A DNA stretch of 64,000 nucleotides from an uncultured Anaeromyxobacter sp. (lineage in GTDB: Bacteria > Myxococcota > Myxococcia > Myxococcales > Anaeromyxobacteraceae): the NCBI GenBank assembly GCA_903904005.1, contig CAIVAR010000168.1, positions 1-64,000 of the forward strand, read 5' to 3'. The stretch's first letter is position 1. Each line of letters begins with the position of its first letter. Both the position numbers and the translations under genes were made by a program. The notes under the pieces are model-generated. The model had not been told where the DNA came from and did no database searches. It saw only the letters and a list, made by a program, of their open reading frames with translations. This document shows, one piece after another, positions 57,898 to 64,000 of the stretch.

Positions 57898-58704
57898 CTA
57901 GGACTTGGCCGGCTCGGCAGGCGGCTTCGGCGCGGCGCCGAAGTCGATGTCGATGTCCAGCTGGACCGACCACATCATGTTGGAGATCCCGGGCTGCGAG
58001 TACTTGTTCAGGAAGAAGACCGGGCCGGTGAGGATGTCGATGGACGGGGTGAAGTAGATCCCGATTCCGCCGGCCACGGCGCTGTAGGCGTTGTTCCCGG
58101 TCTGCACGTCGGCGAAGAAGTTGATCTTGGTGAGCCCCTTCAGGTCGAAGACGATGTCGGGCGAGATGTAGGAGGCCATGAAGCCGGCGCGGTTCAGGAC
58201 CACGCCGTCGACGTCGCTCCAGATCGCGTCGCTTCCGCCTGCTCCGTAGTACCCGCCAACCGTGACTGCGCCGAAGAAGAAGGTCTTGCCGATCTCGGCG
58301 TGGAGCACGTCGAAGGACGTACCCGCGGTGAGTCCGACGCCGTAGATGCCCGCGGTGATGCCCGGGAACCACTCGCCGAAGGCGCCCTCCGGGATGCCCA
58401 GCTTGGCGTTCAGCTGGAGCGGGCCGGCCGGGGAGGCAAAGTAGAAGTTGTAGTAGGGGAGGAAGGCGTCGACGCCGACCTCGGCCTGGAACTTCTCGAA
58501 GGGCAGGATGCCCATCGTGAGGCCGACGTTCATCGGGTACATCGCCTTGTCGTTGAAATAGGAGTCGTAGGTGATGTGCGGCAGGAGGAACGGCTGGATG
58601 TAGGTCGTCGCCGGCGTCCAGAAGAGGGTGGACGGGGTGGCCCAGGCACTCTGCGCGGAGAGCGCGATGGCGCAGGCGGCGAGGACTCGGACGATCTTCT
58701 TCAT
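57898..58704 (-). CDS. predicted outer-membrane beta-barrel protein
   Basis: 268 residues. Signal peptide (VRVLAACAIALSAQSAWA), then repeated amphipathic strands rich in Gly, Tyr and Phe (YIQPFLLPHITYDSYF, GAVTVGGYYGAGGSDAIW, INFFADVQTGNNAYSAVAG), with a short Pro/Ala tail. I do not recognise a named family. It lies downstream of amt on the same strand after a 185-base gap that shows no strong promoter, so it may be read with amt. Confidence 0.68.
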   Translation of the reverse strand: MKKIVRVLAACAIALSAQSAWATPSTLFWTPATTYIQPFLLPHITYDSYFNDKAMYPMNVGLTMGILPFEKFQAEVGVDAFLPYYNFYFASPAGPLQLNAKLGIPEGAFGEWFPGITAGIYGVGLTAGTSFDVLHAEIGKTFFFGAVTVGGYYGAGGSDAIWSDVDGVVLNRAGFMASYISPDIVFDLKGLTKINFFADVQTGNNAYSAVAGGIGIYFTPSIDILTGPVFFLNKYSQPGISNMMWSVQLDIDIDFGAAPKPPAEPAKS

Positions 58705-58889
58705 CGATGGTCTCCCTTGCGTGACGGCCGCGAAGCGCGAACCGGATTGCGATGGGAGGCATTGCACTCCGCGTGCCGAGCCCCGTGCGGCGGAAAGGCT
58801 GCTGGATCCAGGGCCCCGGAACGGAACTGCGCGCCGACCGGGCAGGGGGTGCCCCGGTGGCGCGCAGGAGGAGGCGACGAGGAGGTCGC

Positions 58890-60152
58890 TCAGGCGTGCA
58901 GGGTGCCGCCCGACGTGGACTCGATGTCGGTGTGGATGTAGCCGCGCTCGCCGCTCTCGGACGAATCCATGCCGTTCCACTCGTCCTGCTCGTCGGCTCG
59001 CAGCGGGAAGACGAAGCCCACCACCTTGTAGAGGATGAAGGAGAGGCTGCCCGACCAGGCGAAGGTCACGAGCACGCCCACCGCCTGCCAGCCGAGCAGG
59101 GAAAGGCTGGCGTCGGCGCCGTCCGGGTTCACGAGCTTGGTGGCGAAGACGCCGGTGAGGAGCGCGCCCAGCGTGGCGGCGACCCCGTGGACGGCGAACA
59201 CGTCGAGCGAGTCGTCGATGCCGAGGCGCGGGCGGAAGCGGACCGCGAGCAGCGACACCAGGCCGGCGAGCGCGCCGATGATGAGCGCGGAGCCCGGGGT
59301 GACGAAGCCGCAGGCGGGCGTGATGGCCACCATCCCCGCCACCGCGCCGGAGGCGAGCCCGACCCCCGACATCTTCCCGTGGAAGAAGAAGAGTTCGGCG
59401 AGGCCCCAGGCCGCGGCGGCGGCAGCCGGGGCGAAGAAGGTGTTCGCGACGGCGTAGGCGGCGATCCCGTTGGCGGCGAGCGCCGATCCGCCGTTGAAGC
59501 CGAGCCACCCGAACCAGAGCATGCCGGCACCGAGGATCACGAACGGGATGTTGTGGGGAAGGGAGGTCGGCGCCTTGAGCCCCCGCCGCTTTCCGAGCAG
59601 CAGGGCCCCGACGATGGCGGCGGCCGCGGCGTTGATGTGGACCACCGTCCCGCCGGCGAAGTCGAGCACGCCCCGGGCGCGCAGCCATCCGCCCGGAGCC
59701 CAGACCCAGTGGGCGACCGGCGTGTAGACGATGATGCTCCACAGGACGACGAAGAGGACGAAGGCCTTCACGCGGATCCGCTCGACGAGCGCGCCGGAGA
59801 TGAGGGCCGGCGTGATCACGGCGAACATGCCCTGGAAGAGCATGAAGGCCACATGGGGAACGGTCGGGGCCAGGTCCTTCTGGACGTCGGCGCCGACCCC
59901 GCGCAGCCCGAACCAGTGCGCGCCCCCGAACAGGGAGTCGAAGGTTCCCGGGGAGAAGGAGAGGCTGTAGCCGACCAGCGCCCAGAGGACCCCCACCACC
60001 GCCATGCAGACGATGGACAGGATCATGGTGTGGACGACGTTCTTGGCGCGGACCAGTCCGCCGTAGAAGAAGGCCAGGCCGGGCGTCATGAACATGACCA
60101 GGCCGGCGCTGAGAAGGACGAAGGCGGTGTCGCCCGAGTTGATCGGATTCAC
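58890..60152 (-). CDS. amt: ammonium transporter Amt
   Basis: 420 residues from GTG with GGAGG eight bases ahead. About 11 hydrophobic helices. GGTVVHINAAAA and FAVHGVAATLGALLTG carry the twin pore histidines. GFNGGSALAANGIA and the short cytosolic tail (ESGERGYIHTDIES) are typical. It moves ammonium or ammonia across the inner membrane. Family members are usually gated by GlnK, which is absent here. The lysine pathway beside it releases ammonia. Confidence 0.93.
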   Translation of the reverse strand: MNPINSGDTAFVLLSAGLVMFMTPGLAFFYGGLVRAKNVVHTMILSIVCMAVVGVLWALVGYSLSFSPGTFDSLFGGAHWFGLRGVGADVQKDLAPTVPHVAFMLFQGMFAVITPALISGALVERIRVKAFVLFVVLWSIIVYTPVAHWVWAPGGWLRARGVLDFAGGTVVHINAAAAAIVGALLLGKRRGLKAPTSLPHNIPFVILGAGMLWFGWLGFNGGSALAANGIAAYAVANTFFAPAAAAAAWGLAELFFFHGKMSGVGLASGAVAGMVAITPACGFVTPGSALIIGALAGLVSLLAVRFRPRLGIDDSLDVFAVHGVAATLGALLTGVFATKLVNPDGADASLSLLGWQAVGVLVTFAWSGSLSFILYKVVGFVFPLRADEQDEWNGMDSSESGERGYIHTDIESTSGGTLHA

Positions 60153-60246
60153 GTGGGTTTCCTCCGGAGAGGGTGGGGTGCCCACGTACCGTGCAGGTCG
60201 CGTGCCGGATCGCCGAGCACGATCCGGGCGCGATTCTCGTGCATCG

Positions 60247-60298
60247 GGCGCCCCGGTGCCCACCGGGCGCGCACCCGCCTGCCCGCGCCTTGGGCAGG
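60247..60298 (-). terminator. tandem hairpins after the TPR gene
   Basis: GCCTGCCC-GCGCCTT-GGGCAGGC (60276-60298, eight perfect pairs) begins five bases past the TPR gene stop. A second GC-rich stem, with CGGT-GCCC-ACCG at its tip, follows. Neither has a U-tract. They would separate the TPR gene from amt. Confidence 0.45.
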
Positions 60299-60302
60299 CC
60301 GG

Positions 60303-61547
60303 CTACCGCGGCGGAGGCTTGGCCTTCTTCGCGGGCGCCTTCGCGGAGGCCTTGGCGCCGCCCTTGGCCTTCGTCGCCTTCTTCGCCACGGCCTTCTTCT
60401 TCTCGACCTTCTTCACGGGCTCGGGAGGTGGGGGTGGCGGCGGGGCGACGTACGGGTCGTCGTCGCTGGCGGAGACGAGTCCGGGAGGGGCCCCGTCGAC
60501 CACGTGGAACCCGGTGCGGGAGAGTTCCTCCTCCGAGACCGCCCGCTCCAGCCAGGTTCGGTCGGTGCCGGTCGCTCCGGAGGCGTCGAGGGTCCGCAGG
60601 GCGCCGGCGCGATCTCCCGCCTTGCCCTGCAGCGCGGCGAGGTGGAGGGCGGCGCGCCCCCGCTCCGTCGCGGGCGTGGACGCCACGTCGCCGACGATGC
60701 GCTCGAGCGCCGGGAAGGCCTCCTCCGGCCGTGCCTTACCGGAGAGTGCGAGCTTGGCGACGCCGTAGGCGGCGCGCGGGTGGGAGGGCGAGCCCTGCAG
60801 CGCAGCCAGGTAGGCCTGCCTCGCCCCCTCCGGCCGTCCGGTGCGGCGCAGCGCATCCCCCTGCAGCGCCAGCGCCGCCGGAAGCGTGGGGTCGGAGGCC
60901 ACGGCCTCGGCGGCGAGTTCCGCGGCGCCGGCGGGATTCCCGGCGAGCAGGGCCATCCGTCCCTGGATCACCCGCCCGGCCGCTCCGGTTCCGGGCCGTG
61001 CCGCCGAGATGGCGGCCGAGCCGGCCTGTCGCCGGGCCATGGCGAGCGCCGCCCGGGCCAGGCTGGCGGCGGGGGGGATCTCGGCGGCGCGCTCGGGGGC
61101 GTCGAGCAGGCGCTCGGCCTCGGCGGCGGCTCCCTCGTCCCGGTAGTCGGCGGCGAGCATGGCGAGCGCCTGGGCGCGCAGCGCCCCGGCCTCCATCGCG
61201 TCGATCGCGACGAGGGGCTCGAGGACCTGCGACGCGGAACGGTAGCCGGCCCAGGTATCGGTCCGCATCAACTCGCGCGCCCGGGACATCCCCTGGGCCA
61301 GGACCTCGCGCCGGTGGTGCGACCGGTAGAGCAGCGCGGCGGCGAGGGCGATGATCGCCACGCCGGCGAGCGCCACGATCTGGACCATCCGCGAAGAGCC
61401 GCCGCGGGAGGGGGGAGGAGGTCCCGGATCGATGGCTCCCTCGCCGGGGGCGTCGTCGCCGCCCGGCTCGACCCAGCGCGGGTCGCGTCCGCCGGGTGCT
61501 CCGCGGGTCGGATCGGCCTCGGGCTTCTCGGACGGTTCGCTTCCCAT
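60303..61547 (-). CDS. membrane-anchored TPR protein with Lys/Ala-rich tail
   Basis: 414 residues. A polar, acidic N-terminus of about 55 residues precedes a single membrane helix ([21 protein letters not shown]). TPR-like helical repeats follow ([27 protein letters not shown]), then a proline run and a 35-residue tail of Lys, Ala and Pro resembling histone H1-type tails ([20 protein letters not shown]). The repeats probably mediate protein contacts in the periplasm. The ribosome site is weak, so the start is uncertain. Confidence 0.72.
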   Translation of the reverse strand: MGSEPSEKPEADPTRGAPGGRDPRWVEPGGDDAPGEGAIDPGPPPPSRGGSSRMVQIVALAGVAIIALAAALLYRSHHRREVLAQGMSRARELMRTDTWAGYRSASQVLEPLVAIDAMEAGALRAQALAMLAADYRDEGAAAEAERLLDAPERAAEIPPAASLARAALAMARRQAGSAAISAARPGTGAAGRVIQGRMALLAGNPAGAAELAAEAVASDPTLPAALALQGDALRRTGRPEGARQAYLAALQGSPSHPRAAYGVAKLALSGKARPEEAFPALERIVGDVASTPATERGRAALHLAALQGKAGDRAGALRTLDASGATGTDRTWLERAVSEEELSRTGFHVVDGAPPGLVSASDDDPYVAPPPPPPPEPVKKVEKKKAVAKKATKAKGGAKASAKAPAKKAKPPPR

Positions 61548-61646
61548 ATCTGCCGGTATCGCCCTGTGCAGGCCGGTAGTCAAAAAAGCGACGACGCGCG
61601 GGATCGCTCCGGCGCGCCGCGAGAGACCGCTCGGTGACCGGATCGG

Positions 61647-61868
61647 TCAGACGCCGCGCTCCCGCTCCTCGCGCTCGTCCTCCCGGGCCACGCCGGAGAG
61701 CACGTCGTTGACCGAAGGGAAACGGAGGATCTCACCGCGGGCGATCTTCCAGGCCTGCTGGACGATCCAGGAGAGCGACCGGTCCTGCCGGTTGGCCTCC
61801 AGCTGGATCTCGTTCAGCATGTCCTCGGGGAAGTAGAGTGACTGCTTGCGCTTGTCGGTTCCGGCCAT
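61647..61868 (-). CDS. small ribbon-helix-helix protein
   Basis: 73 residues from an ATG with GGGGAG six bases ahead. KRKQSLYFPEDMLNEIQLEANR followed by SLSWIVQQAWKIA fits a CopG/Arc-type ribbon-helix-helix. An acidic/basic tail (REDEREERERG) follows. Small RHH proteins of this wording are common in myxobacteria. It is probably a DNA-binding regulator. No toxin gene is adjacent, so an antitoxin role is not supported. Confidence 0.78.
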   Translation of the reverse strand: MAGTDKRKQSLYFPEDMLNEIQLEANRQDRSLSWIVQQAWKIARGEILRFPSVNDVLSGVAREDEREERERGV

Positions 61869-61974
61869 TGAATCTCCCCTGAGGTAGGATTGAAGCGTAC
61901 CAGCGTTCATACGTCGCGCCTCGGCGACTGGTCAAGGAAAGCCCCGTGCCGACGAGACGCCGAACACCGGGAAG

Positions 61975-62004
61975 GAAAAAAGGGGAGCCGGCATCGCTGC
62001 CGGC
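61975..62004 (-). terminator. intrinsic terminator on the minus strand without an upstream gene
   Basis: GCCGGCA-TCGC-TGCCGGC (61987-62004). On the minus strand it is followed by TCCCCTTTTTTCC, a proper U-tract. No minus-strand gene lies just upstream of it, so it would end a transcript starting in the gap or inside tilS. Confidence 0.6.
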
Positions 62005-62145
62005 CCCCCGTGGGCCAAGAGGGGGAGGGGATCCCCTCGACCCAGCCTCGAGGAACAAAGGCGACACGGAGGATGGCGTCGTGGGGAGAAGCGGTCAACT
62101 ACGGGTACGTGTCCCTGGAGTGAGGGACATTCCGTTGACCTATTT
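62005..62145 (-). ncRNA. possible small RNA in the RHH-tilS gap
   Basis: The gap holds several perfect stems: CCTCGA-CCCAGCC-TCGAGG (62035-62053), GGGGATCCCC (62027-62036), GTCCCT/AGGGAC (62111-62128) and GGTCAAC/GTTGACC (62093-62140). It ends, on the minus strand, at an intrinsic terminator. No match to 6S, SRP or tmRNA is seen. The existence of a transcript is a guess from structure only, and no confident promoter is visible. Confidence 0.25.
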
Positions 62146-62153
62146 TACGTCAA
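62093..62153. promoter_or_regulatory. inverted repeats of GGTCAA/TTGACC before tilS
   Basis: GGTCAAC (62093-62099), GTTGACC (62134-62140) and GTCAA (62149-62153) surround the tilS start. The last two form the dyad TTGAC-CTATTTTAC-GTCAA. A further GGTCAA lies near 61930, next to the RHH gene. Such repeats could be operators, perhaps for the small RHH protein, or a fold in the tilS leader. Confidence 0.35.
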
Positions 62154-63397
62154 GAGTGCTGGCAACTTGCAGGCGAAGAGCCCTTCTTGGGTGTAGCGAC
62201 GGCATCCTGGTCGCCCTCTCCGGTGGAGCGGACTCCACGGCCCTTCTCTCGGCCCTCGCCGAGCTTCGCGACGCGGGGGAGGTCGGCCAGGTCAGCGCGG
62301 TCCACGTCGATCACGGTCTCCGGCGCGGGAGCCACCTCGACGCCGATGCGTGTGCGCGCGTGTGCGACTCCCTGGGTGTCCCGTTCCATCCGGTGAAGGT
62401 GGAGGTCGGGGTCGGAAACGTCCAGGCCGAGGCGAGGCGGGCCAGGTACGCCGCCCTGCGCCGGGAGGCGGCGCGCGTGGGCGCGACTCGCATCGCCACC
62501 GGCCACACCCAGGACGATCAGGCCGAGACGGTGCTGCTGCGCCTCCTGCGAGGTTCCGGGGCGCGCGGCCTCTCCGGCATCCCGCCCCGACGCGGCGCGA
62601 TCGTCCGCCCCCTCATCGACCGGACACGCGCCGAGGTGGAGGCCCACGTCCACGATCGCGGACTCCCTCACCTCGACGACCCGAGCAACGCCACGCCGCG
62701 CTACCTGCGAAACCGGGTCCGGGCCGAGGTGCTGCCCGTCCTCCGATCGCTCGCCCCGCAGGCGGTGCGGTCCCTCGCCCGGGCCGCCGACCTGCTCCGC
62801 GACGACGAGCGCGCGCTGGCGGCTGGGGGAAGGCGGATCGCGAAGGACGGGCCCGTCCGGCTCGCGGACCTGCTCGAGGCGCCGGTCGCGGTGCGGAGGC
62901 GGGTGGTGCGTGAACTCTGGCGCCGGGCCTCGGGAAGCCGGCGCGATCTCGACGCGCGCCAGGTCGAGTCGGTCCTCGGCCTGGTGGGCCGCCGCAGGCC
63001 GGCGCGCGTGCCCCTGGCACGGGGTTTCGAGGCCGTGGTCCGCTACGGAACGCTCGAGGTCCGGTCCGCTCCCCCGCCCGCCATCCGGTCCGTACCCGTC
63101 CGGATCGACGCCCCGGGGTCCCACCCGCTGCCCGGCGGGGGAATCCTCGAGGTGGGTTCCGCTCCGGGGGCCGCCTGGCCGCTCTGGTGGCGGGGCCGGC
63201 TTCCCGGCGACCGATTCCGCCCCGCGGGCGGCCGGGGGTCCAAGAAGTGGAAGGCCTGGCTCATCGACCAGAAGGTGCCGCGGGAACTCCGCGACGCGCT
63301 GCGGGTCCTCGCCGACGACGACGGGTGGGTCCTGTGGGCTCCGGAGCTGGGGGTCCGGTCCGGAAAGCCCAGCACCGACGCCCGGCTGCGGGAATGA
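62135..63397 (+). CDS. tilS: tRNA(Ile)-lysidine synthetase TilS
   Basis: 420 residues from TTG. PP-loop ALSGGADSTALLSAL near residue 30, HVDHGLR, GHTQDDQAETVLLRLLRG and the C-terminal GGRGSKKWKAWLIDQKVP domain are typical. It attaches lysine to C34 of the AUA-reading tRNA-Ile. The TTG start has TGAGGGA eight bases ahead; a GTG at 62120 would add five residues but has a ribosome site directly abutting it. ftsH follows, the classical order. Confidence 0.92.
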   Translation: MTYFTSRVLATCRRRALLGCSDGILVALSGGADSTALLSALAELRDAGEVGQVSAVHVDHGLRRGSHLDADACARVCDSLGVPFHPVKVEVGVGNVQAEARRARYAALRREAARVGATRIATGHTQDDQAETVLLRLLRGSGARGLSGIPPRRGAIVRPLIDRTRAEVEAHVHDRGLPHLDDPSNATPRYLRNRVRAEVLPVLRSLAPQAVRSLARAADLLRDDERALAAGGRRIAKDGPVRLADLLEAPVAVRRRVVRELWRRASGSRRDLDARQVESVLGLVGRRRPARVPLARGFEAVVRYGTLEVRSAPPPAIRSVPVRIDAPGSHPLPGGGILEVGSAPGAAWPLWWRGRLPGDRFRPAGGRGSKKWKAWLIDQKVPRELRDALRVLADDDGWVLWAPELGVRSGKPSTDARLRE

Positions 63398-63455
63398 CCC
63401 CCCCGGAAAACCGCAGTCGGCCGTACCCTTCCCGGACTGCGCGGGTGTGCGCCGC

Positions 63456-63464
63456 TGTTATATT
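63456..63464 (+). promoter_or_regulatory. extended -10 promoter candidate for ftsH
   Basis: TG-T-TATATT fits the extended -10 pattern TGnTATAAT, about 50 bases before the ftsH start. No good -35 is seen, which extended -10 promoters can lack. It would give ftsH a promoter of its own, separate from tilS. Confidence 0.38.
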
Positions 63465-63514
63465 GGGAACTCGGAGCGAGATTCGGGGGGAACCCCGGGA
63501 AGAGGTTTCGGAAA

Positions 63515-64000
63515 TTGCGCCAGTCCTACAAGACCGTCCTGCTGTGGGTCGTCCTCATCCTGATGTTCGTGGCCTTCTACCAGTTCTTCGCCCAGCACGG
63601 CCGCGAGCAGAAGGAGTTCGCCTTCTCCGACTTCATCACCAAGGTCGAGACGGGTGACGTCCGCGACGTCACCGTCAAGGACACGAACTACTACGGCCAC
63701 CTCCGGGACGGCAGCGACTTCCACACGGTCGGACCGCTCGACGCCACCGGCACCGTCTTCGACCGGCTGCAGAAGAAGGGCGTGAAGGTCCTCTACGAGA
63801 AGCCCGACCAGAACTCCTTCTGGGTGACGGTGCTCGTGCAGTACCTGCCGCTCGTCTTCCTCTTCCTCCTCTTCTTCTTCTTCATGCGCCAGCTCCAGGC
63901 GGGCGGTGGCAAGGCGATGAGCTTCGGCAAGTCGAAGGCCAAGCTCATGACCGAGCACACCAACAAGGTCACCTTCGCCGACGTGGCGGGCATCGACGAG
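63515..64000 (+). CDS. ftsH: ATP-dependent zinc metalloprotease FtsH, 3'-truncated
   Basis: 162 codons to the window edge. The TTG start has GAGG nine bases ahead. A first membrane helix (TVLLWVVLILMFVAFYQFF) precedes a periplasmic domain (EFAFSDFITKVETGDVRDVTV) and a second helix (YLPLVFLFLLFFFFMRQL). Then come GKSKAKLM and VTFADVAGIDE, the entry to the AAA+ domain. FtsH extracts and degrades membrane and regulatory proteins. The ATPase and protease parts are beyond the window. Confidence 0.93.
   Translation, partial: MRQSYKTVLLWVVLILMFVAFYQFFAQHGREQKEFAFSDFITKVETGDVRDVTVKDTNYYGHLRDGSDFHTVGPLDATGTVFDRLQKKGVKVLYEKPDQNSFWVTVLVQYLPLVFLFLLFFFFMRQLQAGGGKAMSFGKSKAKLMTEHTNKVTFADVAGIDE

Noticed and set aside
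61647-61868. Antitoxin of a toxin-antitoxin pair.
   Set aside because: No small toxin gene is adjacent on either side; the upstream gap contains no coding frame with matching features.

Overview
The window is very GC-rich, tightly packed DNA with about 60 protein genes, one tRNA and no gap of 300 bases without a gene. Several things point to a respiring or facultatively anaerobic member of the Myxococcota (Anaeromyxobacter-like): the base composition, the many phosphorelay proteins, a Ser/Thr kinase fused to TPRs, a small ribbon-helix-helix protein, a selenocysteine formate dehydrogenase and a lysine-fermentation gene set. This placement is an inference from gene content only. Translational coupling by 4-base overlaps (GTGA or ATGA, once TTGA) is pervasive, and it fixes many non-ATG starts.

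Left part (1-15,500). A NtrC-type activator cut by the window edge faces a three-gene cassette: a globin-coupled histidine kinase, a double-receiver protein and a receiver-kinase hybrid. Together they look like an oxygen- or NO-sensing phosphorelay. Then come a cardiolipin synthase-like enzyme, an FNR-type regulator with tatA, moeA and mobB (molybdenum cofactor), and a homoserine acetyltransferase fused to a homoserine dehydrogenase. A HerA-like ATPase, a DUF523-DUF1722 protein, a class II photolyase and an SDR-DUF2867 protein follow.

Centre (15,500-36,300). An M1 aminopeptidase is coupled to an AmpG-like transporter, followed by a hydrolase and a quinone oxidoreductase. Next is a minus-strand formate dehydrogenase operon (fdhA with in-frame UGA and SECIS hairpin, fdhB, cytochrome b, fdhE, then DTW and YheT-like genes). 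A complete HAAT/Liv-type ABC transporter is followed by a 3-hydroxybutyrate dehydrogenase and a PLP enzyme. MoeA/MobB, TatA and the FNR-type regulator could all serve the exported molybdo-selenoenzyme.

Right-centre (36,300-49,600). A patatin-like phospholipase converges on an Mla/MCE lipid-transport operon (STAS-MlaE, MlaF, MlaD, auxiliary lipoprotein) coupled to a two-TM ion channel. Then tRNA-Arg(CCU), a kexin-like lipoprotein protease with a separate propeptide-like partner gene, a DUF2721 protein, a beta-barrel protein, a kinase-TPR protein and cca.

Right part (49,600-64,000). One long plus-strand run carries a receiver-kinase, mnmA, mtaB, kamD, a lipoprotein, kamE, kal, kce and a PilZ-like gene. 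This is the lower half of anaerobic lysine degradation without kamA or kdd. On the other strand are a beta-barrel protein, the ammonium channel amt and a TPR protein. The window ends with a small RHH regulator, a hairpin-rich gap, tilS and the start of ftsH. The best leads are the globin phosphorelay, the Sec-formate dehydrogenase, the MetX-HDH fusion, the kexin/partner pair, the interrupted lysine operon, the arginine Walker A in LivF and the structured tilS upstream region.
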